Origin: Bryobacterales bacterium
Lineage (GTDB): Bacteria; Acidobacteriota; Terriglobia; Bryobacterales; Bryobacteraceae
Direction of reading: 5' to 3'
Assembly: GCA_003517725.1 (NCBI GenBank)
Contig: DOZZ01000312.1
Span: forward strand, 540 to 11,028
DNA: 10,489 nt
Part shown: piece after piece, positions 6,222 to 10,489 of the stretch
Position numbering within the stretch: the stretch's first letter is position 1
How the letters are laid out: every line of letters begins with the position of its first letter
Notes under the pieces: generated by a model
Databases searched by the model: none
Told to the model about the DNA's origin: nothing
What the model saw: only the letters and a program-made list of their open reading frames with translations
Translations under genes and position numbers: made by a program

Positions 6222-6922
6222 AGCCCGCCGCGTTGTCGTATCGTCTGCCCCCCGTACTGCGCCGTCATGTGCTGCATTTTGAAGCTTTGATCGACGACGC
6301 GATCAAAACCTTCGCGCAATCGCTCGCGCCCGGTGCCGTGCTGCTCGATGCCGGCGCCGGCGAATCACGCCATCGCGCCATCTTTGCCCGCCAGCGCTAC
6401 ATCGCGGTCGACCTCGCCGTCGGCGATGCCGCCTGGAATTATCAGAAGCTCGACGTCATCGGCGATTTGACCGCCCTGCCTTTCGCGAACGGCGCTTTCG
6501 ACGCAGTGTTGAACGTCGTCACCCTCGAGCATGTGCGCGACCCCGCGCTGGCGCTCCGCGAGATGGGCCGGGCGTTGAAACCCGGCGGCCGGCTGCTGCT
6601 GATCGCCCCGCAGGATTGGGAAGTGCACCAGTCGCCCCACGACTTCTTCCGCTACACGCGCCACGGCCTGCGCCATCTGCTGGAACAGGCGGGCTTCGAG
6701 GCCATCGACATACGCGCGGCCGGCGGCTACTTCCGACTGCTGTCGCGGCGCCTGCTAAACGGGCTACAATTCTTTTCAGGCGGCGCGCGCTGGCTGCTGT
6801 TCGCGCCGGCGGCCCTGCTGCTGGTGCCGGCCGCTCTGGTGCTCCCGCTGCTCGAACCGCTCGATCACGAACGCAACTTCACACTGGGATATCTATGTAC
6901 CGCGCGACGCTCCTCTTCTTAG
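6218..6922 (+). CDS. SAM-dependent class I methyltransferase (Methyltransf_11-like)
   Basis: A 234-residue protein with SAM motif I LLDAGAGES (42-50), strand-2 acid Asp65 in AVDLAVGD, LTALPFANGAFDAVLNVVTL (84-103) and LEHVRDP, then LKPGGRLLLIAPQDWEVHQS. The PHDFFRYTRHGL segment occurs in methyltransferases linked with glycan clusters. The C-terminus carries a hydrophobic stretch WLLFAPAALLLVPAALVLPLL (about 183-205), which suggests membrane association. It begins at an ATGA overlap with the upstream methyltransferase and its 3' end is overlapped 28 bases by the next gene. It resembles the preceding methyltransferase only in the general fold: the cysteine module is absent, so this is not a recent duplication. 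Confidence 0.85.
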   Translation: MKPAALSYRLPPVLRRHVLHFEALIDDAIKTFAQSLAPGAVLLDAGAGESRHRAIFARQRYIAVDLAVGDAAWNYQKLDVIGDLTALPFANGAFDAVLNVVTLEHVRDPALALREMGRALKPGGRLLLIAPQDWEVHQSPHDFFRYTRHGLRHLLEQAGFEAIDIRAAGGYFRLLSRRLLNGLQFFSGGARWLLFAPAALLLVPAALVLPLLEPLDHERNFTLGYLCTARRSSS

Positions 6923-7761
6923 CGGCTCTGGCGGCGCCCGCCGCGCACGACTTCAGCGGCGAACGCGCCATGGACTACACGCGCAAAGCCGTCGCCTACG
7001 GCCCGCGCCCCATCGGTTCGCCCGCGCTGCGCCGGCTCGAAGCATTCATCGTCTCGACGTTGAAGTCCGACGGCTGCCAGGTCACCGTCGACAGTTTCAC
7101 CGGCCACACTCCTAACGGGCCCGTCGCGATGCACAACGTGATCTGCCGTTTCCCGGGCTCGACCGGCAAAGCCATCGTCATCACCGGCCACTACGACACC
7201 AAGATCCTGCCGCGCTTCGTAGGCGCCAACGACGGCGGCTCCTCTGCCGGCCTGCTGCTGGAACTGGCGCACGCGCTGCAGGGCGTCCCGCGCAAAGACG
7301 ACGTGCTGCTGGTCTTCTTCGACGGCGAAGAAGCGGTTAAGGAATGGACCGACGCCGACAGTCTCTATGGGAGCCGCCATCTGGCCGACCGCTGGCAGGC
7401 CGACGGCACGCTGGCGCGAATCAAGGCCCTGATCAACGTCGACATGATCGGCGACAGAGATCTGGAACTGGTCTACGACATGAGCTCTTCCGCGCAGGTG
7501 CGCACGCTGGTGTGGGATGCCGCCGACGCGCTGGGCTACTCGAGCCACTTTCCGCGCGCGCCCAACGCCATCACCGACGACCATGTGCCCTTTCTGCAGC
7601 ACGGCGTGAAGGCGCTGGACCTGATCGACTTCGATTACGGCCCCAACAACTCCTACTGGCACACGCCCGAAGACACCATGGACAAACTCGCGCCGCGCAG
7701 CTTTGAAGTGGTGGGGCGCGTCGTGCTCGAAGCCATTCGCCGGCTGGAAGCGGCTTACTAG
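6895..7761 (+). CDS. Exported M28-family protein, probable glutaminyl-peptide cyclotransferase
   Basis: A 288-residue M28 metalloprotein with a short signal-like start (MYRATLLFLAALAAPAA). The wording matches the animal-type glutaminyl cyclases, which turn N-terminal Gln into pyroglutamate, more than M28 aminopeptidases: FVGANDGGSSAGLLLELA (108-125), VFFDGEEAVKEWTDADSLYG (140-159) continuing SRHLA, DDHVPFL (228-234) and YWHTPEDTMDKL (254-265). By comparison with human QC, the zinc ligands would be Asp113, Glu146 and His256, with Glu145 as catalytic acid and Asp183 and Asp229 matching QC Asp248 and Asp305; His99 lies in GHYDT. Two cysteines (61, 84) might form a disulfide. ATG at 6895 is preceded by GGGA at 6-base spacing. 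It overlaps the upstream methyltransferase by 28 bases. A plain aminopeptidase remains possible. Confidence 0.8.
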   Translation: MYRATLLFLAALAAPAAHDFSGERAMDYTRKAVAYGPRPIGSPALRRLEAFIVSTLKSDGCQVTVDSFTGHTPNGPVAMHNVICRFPGSTGKAIVITGHYDTKILPRFVGANDGGSSAGLLLELAHALQGVPRKDDVLLVFFDGEEAVKEWTDADSLYGSRHLADRWQADGTLARIKALINVDMIGDRDLELVYDMSSSAQVRTLVWDAADALGYSSHFPRAPNAITDDHVPFLQHGVKALDLIDFDYGPNNSYWHTPEDTMDKLAPRSFEVVGRVVLEAIRRLEAAY

Positions 7762-7763
7762 AA

Positions 7764-8657
7764 GTGCTGGGCGCCATCGTCGTCGACAAGCCGGAGGGCT
7801 GGACTTCGCACGACGTCGTCAACCGCATGCGGCGTTTGGCCGGAACGCGCAGCGTGGGCCACCTGGGCACGCTCGATCCGCTAGCCACCGGGGTGCTGCC
7901 GCTGCTGCTGGGCGATGCCACGCGGCTGGCGCGCTTCTACGGCGCGGCCGAAAAAGTCTACGAGGCGGTGGTGCGCTTCGGATTCGCCACCAGCAGCTAT
8001 GACCGCGAAGGCGAGCCGCTCGGCCCGGTTTCGCCCGTGAACTTTGACGCCGCGGCTCTCGAGTCTGCTCTCGCGGCGTTTCGCGGCAAGTTGCAGCAGA
8101 TGCCGCCGCCGGTCTCGGCCAAGAAAATACGCGGCGTCGCGGCCTACAAGATGCCTCGCGCGGAGGCGCAGGCGGCGCTCCAGCCCGTGCCTGTCGAAGT
8201 GTTCGAACTCGCGCTGCTGTGGTTGGCGGACAGCCGCGCGGGCCTGCGCGTGCATTGCTCGGCCGGCACGTATGTACGCAGCATCGCGCACGATCTTGGC
8301 GTGGCCTTGGGATGCGGCGCGCATGTGGAGCAGCTGCGGCGCACCCGCTCGGGCGCGTTCGTAATCGAGCAGGCTCGCACGCTTGAACAGCTGCAGCTAT
8401 TGCGCGAGGAAGATCGCTTCGAAGAAGCGTTGCTGCGGCCGGCGGACCTGCTGCCCGAAATTCCCAGCGCTTATGTCGACCTCGACACGGCCGGGCAGAT
8501 ACGCAACGGCCGCGACTTCCGTGTCTCACCCTTTCGTCAGGATGCCGGCTCGCGATTCGTGAAAGCGCTCGGCGCGCAGGACGAACTTCTGGCCATCGGT
8601 GAAGCGGTGCTGCCGAATCTCTATCATCCGGTCGTCGTGTTTCCGGGGCTACGCTAA
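7764..8657 (+). CDS. truB: tRNA pseudouridine(55) synthase TruB
   Basis: TruB converts U55 in the T-loop of tRNAs to pseudouridine and also acts as a tRNA-folding chaperone. The 297-residue length is typical. Seen: opening GAIVVDKPEGWTSHDVVNRM, the catalytic block VGHLGTLDPLATGVLPLLLG with nucleophile Asp38, KVYEAVVRFG followed by TSSYDREGE, MPPPVSAKKIRGVAAYKMPR, CSAGTYVRSIAHDLG, and a C-terminal part with VDLDTAGQIRNGRDF. It starts at GTG 7764, two bases after the preceding stop, with GGAAG about 14 bases upstream, so it is likely coupled to the upstream gene. TruB usually sits with infB-rbfA; here it ends a glycan gene run. It is the last intact gene of the window. No clear terminator follows. 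Confidence 0.95.
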   Translation: MLGAIVVDKPEGWTSHDVVNRMRRLAGTRSVGHLGTLDPLATGVLPLLLGDATRLARFYGAAEKVYEAVVRFGFATSSYDREGEPLGPVSPVNFDAAALESALAAFRGKLQQMPPPVSAKKIRGVAAYKMPRAEAQAALQPVPVEVFELALLWLADSRAGLRVHCSAGTYVRSIAHDLGVALGCGAHVEQLRRTRSGAFVIEQARTLEQLQLLREEDRFEEALLRPADLLPEIPSAYVDLDTAGQIRNGRDFRVSPFRQDAGSRFVKALGAQDELLAIGEAVLPNLYHPVVVFPGLR

Positions 8658-8799
8658 TAATCATCGGCGCCTCTCTCGACTAGAAAAAATTGCGCGGCTC
8701 CATTCCCGCTTTCGCCGCCCAGTACGGCGGCCGTCGGCCCTGTGGCCTGCCGCTTCCAGAAGCGTTCACACTGCCGATCTCACCCAACCCACTGTTTTT
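8658..8799. other. Non-coding stretch after truB
   Basis: About 140 bases with no supportable gene. It has a run of A at 8684-8689 and a 5-bp stem CGCTT/AAGCG at 8751-8764 that ends 30 bases before the T10 run, too far for a normal intrinsic terminator. The plus-strand frame is open from 8684 but its codons look like a shadow of the minus-strand scrap downstream. Confidence 0.4.
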
Positions 8800-8804
8800 T
8801 TTTT
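8795..8804 (+). repeat. T10 homopolymer
   Basis: Ten consecutive T, followed by GGAGGG. Such a run is rare in GC-rich coding DNA and lies at the edge of the minus-strand gene scrap, where it reads as A10. It could be a length-variable tract or a sequencing-error-prone site. Confidence 0.8.
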
Positions 8805-8805
8805 G

Positions 8806-8945
8806 GAGGGCATCCCGCGATTCACGCAACGCATCGCCATGTGGCGCGGCCCATCGGTTGATGGCGAAGGCGCCGTGCTTGATGGCGTTGGTGGACACGC
8901 GGGCCTTGCCGTCGATGGAAATCACGTGTGCCGCCTTTCCGGCCG
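8806..8945 (-). pseudogene. Gene scrap with GKxxxSxNAxKHG motif
   Basis: On the minus strand about 46 codons read AHVISIDGKARV, STNAIKHGAFAINRW and GDALRESRDALQ. The core DGKARVSTNAIKHGAF resembles the GKxxxSxNAxKHG signature of a large uncharacterised bacterial family often found near mobile or repeated DNA. Third codon positions in the core are nearly all G or C, supporting real past coding on this strand. There is no start codon in place, and the frame runs into the A10 tract and then unrelated sequence, so it is at most a remnant. Boundaries are approximate. Confidence 0.35.
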
Positions 8946-8956
8946 TAATCGAAACT

Positions 8957-9535
8957 GTGTGCGTATTCGAAATTGGAAGCACGATCTACGAACATCTGTA
9001 CGAAATCGATTCCTTCGATGGCGGCGTCACATGGACCAGCCCTATGCAGATCACAAATGACTCTCCGTCTGAGTTCGACTGCTCCATTCGCGCGGACACC
9101 GCGCGTGGACGGTTGTCTCTCATCTATAGCAGGAACGGGGTCTCGGGTGGGAACGACATCGAAATCCGTCAAAAGACTTGCTCCAGCTGCGGTTGGACGA
9201 ATCCGACTACGGTAATCGCTGATGGTCACAACAACTGGGACGCCAGCCTCTTGGTTGCAGGGAATGGGGATTTAGTGGTGCTCGAAACTCTGGAAGGTTT
9301 CGGAGGAAATGGGTCACCAGGCACGATTCACTCTTTCCGATCGACAGACGGTGGCGCGACGTGGGGGCCTCGAGCTGACATCATCAGTACCTCGGGACAG
9401 CAGTGGTTTCCTGTGGCCGTCCAGAAATCGGATGGCGTAATTCACCTCATGTTCCGGGACACGACTTACAGCTCGAACGCACAGATCGGTCAGTTGTGGT
9501 CTTCGGATTATGGATACACATGGACCGGCTTCTCT
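8957..9535 (+). pseudogene. BNR/Asp-box (sialidase-like) gene fragment, truncated at both ends
   Basis: About 190 codons of a six-bladed-propeller type BNR protein. Three Asp-box motifs are seen: SFDGGVTW (9011-9034), STDGGATW (9341-9364) and SSDYGYTW (9500-9523), with ITNDSPSEFDCSI, LSLIYSRNGVSGGNDIEIR and WFPVAVQKSDGVIHLMFRDT between them. Family members are often secreted exo-sialidases or other glycan- or sugar-binding proteins. No signal peptide or plausible start precedes it: the same frame upstream is a shadow of the minus-strand scrap. After the third Asp box the family-like sequence stops and a different gene begins in another frame. The frame stays open by chance from 8684 to 9979, so automatic annotation would give a false chimeric protein of about 430 residues. 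Lower GC than the left part of the window suggests a different history. Confidence 0.7.
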
Positions 9536-9536
9536 A

Positions 9537-10442
9537 ACTTCATACTGGCGGACAGGAGCGGTTTTCGGGAATACAGAATACGTTCTCTACAACCTTTCGG
9601 AAACTCTGAATCCGCGGCGCGCAGTAGCCGCTCTTGTGCTTCAGCTCTGGCACGCTTTCGCGTATATGAACCTGTTCGTGCTGACCGTGCCGGCCCTTTG
9701 CGTATGGTTTTTCCGAAGAGGCACGACGCAGCTGCGAACGCACCCCGGACCACTGGTAGGCGTGTGCTTAGCGTATGTGATGACGCTCTCTTGGGTCGGT
9801 GGAGCAGCGTTAGCACGCTACATGCTCCCGGCCACTTCGGTACTCATAATATTGAGCATCGCCGTCTTACGGGTCGGCGCCGGCATCCAATGGTGGTCCC
9901 TGGCGGTCGCGGTTTCCGCAGCAGCGTTTGCGATTACCTTAAACAGCTACCCTCCGTATCACTTCGCGCTGGACGATAATTTAGCGTATTGTGACTTCAT
10001 CGAGTTGCAAGCCGACGGAGCACATTTTCTTCAAGAGACTGCCAATAGCGAGCCGGTACTGACTGCCTGGCCGGCCACGGATGAGTTTTCCCAGACCTAT
10101 CTGGGCTATACGAACCGGTCTTTGAGAACGTTGTCGGTACCCGACTTCGAGCCAGCGGCGCTGATTCAGACGACGGCGAAAGATTCTTTTCAGACGGCCT
10201 TCGTTTTTTCGCAAAGGTATGAACCGCTCAACACTGTGTTTCGGCCCGGTCGTTATTTGCGAGTGTTGGCTTTCTGGAAGCGTGCGCAAATGGAATTCTT
10301 CGATCAGCCACCAAACCTTACTCCCGAAGCCGCGGCTACCCGGTTGGACGCTGAAATCGTGTGGCGTGAAACACGCGGCCCCCTTTACGCAGCGGTGTTA
10401 GAGAAGAGAGCCGTCAGGGATCATCCGCAGCAAATCCGATAG
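9537..10442 (+). pseudogene. Membrane glycosyltransferase (PMT/ArnT-like, GT39/GT83 type), 3' fragment
   Basis: About 300 codons ending in TAG, corresponding to the C-terminal half of a polyprenyl-phosphate-dependent membrane glycosyltransferase. It begins abruptly with SYWRTGAVFGNTEYVLYNL, then has membrane helices around LFVLTVPALCVWFF, LVGVCLAYVMTLSWVG continuing into the family-like ALARYMLPATSVLIIL, and WWSLAVAVSAAAFAI, and a soluble C-terminal part (LQADGAHFLQETANSEPVL onwards). The N-terminal helices and the catalytic Asp-containing loop expected in this superfamily are absent. The frame differs from the BNR fragment and no normal start exists; ATG at 9510 lies inside the BNR Asp box. 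The 3' end looks intact. Activity is unlikely without the N-terminal half. Confidence 0.65.
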
Positions 10443-10489
10443 GATCGGACGCGGAACCATTGTATTCTAGTCGTCTGCGTCAAACAGAA
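10443..10489. other. Right-edge non-coding tail
   Basis: The last 47 bases after the glycosyltransferase fragment. GACGC at 10447-10451 could pair with GCGTC near 10477, but the loop is about 25 bases and no T-run follows, so I do not call a terminator. Nothing else is visible. Confidence 0.3.

Noticed and set aside
6762..6770. GCTACAAT-like -10 inside the second methyltransferase, upstream of the cyclase
   Set aside because: No matching -35 at proper distance and it is fully explained as coding sequence; the overlap of the genes already explains expression.
8690..9979. 430-codon open frame on the plus strand
   Set aside because: Only its middle (about 8957-9535) is a recognisable protein. 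The front is a shadow of the minus-strand scrap, and the back is a shadow of the glycosyltransferase fragment.
1..10489. CRISPR array, tRNA, rRNA, toxin-antitoxin or defence system
   Set aside because: No regularly spaced direct repeats, no tRNA-like cloverleaf or rRNA sequence, and no open frame with such a domain was seen by eye on either strand.

Overview
The window is GC-rich and tightly packed up to about position 8657, and looks like a chromosomal segment of a soil-type bacterium, most likely an Acidobacteriota member. That placement is inferred from a combination of features: futalosine-route menaquinone synthesis (mqnE), an hfq-hflX pair, a glutaminyl-cyclase-like M28 protein, GC-rich codon third positions and TTG/GTG starts. 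No rRNA, tRNA or marker gene here settles it.

Layout. Positions 1-384 hold the 3' end of mqnE. It overlaps tail to tail with a fumarylacetoacetase-family hydrolase on the minus strand (368-1144). A 70-base divergent gap leads to hfq (1215-1499) and hflX (about 1513-2814), then a 214-base non-coding stretch with DnaA-box-like 9-mers and two hairpins, then pgsA (3029-3700). A short RodZ-like HTH/membrane protein lies on the minus strand (3726-4187). From a 55-base divergent gap a five-gene run reads rightwards: family 2 glycosyltransferase (4243-5274), two SAM methyltransferases (5271-6221, 6218-6922), an exported glutaminyl-cyclase-like M28 protein (6895-7761) and truB (7764-8657). Neighbours overlap by 4, 4 and 28 bases, or are separated by 2, so they are almost certainly one transcript. 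The first three suggest assembly or decoration of a cell-surface glycan; the cyclase acts outside the cytoplasm; truB is a housekeeping tRNA gene at the end of the transcript.

After truB the character changes. From about 8658 to 10489 the DNA is less GC-rich (one sampled 60-base line at 9121 is 52% GC against 78% at 6541) and holds only gene pieces: a minus-strand scrap with a GKxxxSxNAxKHG motif, the inside of a BNR/Asp-box sialidase-like gene missing its start and end, and the 3' part of a membrane glycosyltransferase (PMT/ArnT-like) missing its front. The last two are joined in different reading frames near 9524-9545. This is a decayed or rearranged accessory patch, or a misassembly.

I see no convincing new multi-gene system. 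The points most worth a second look are hflX, whose conserved N-terminal coding has no ATG, GTG or TTG start; the DnaA-box-like repeats in front of pgsA; the M28 protein that reads as a glutaminyl cyclase; and the fragment junctions at the right end.
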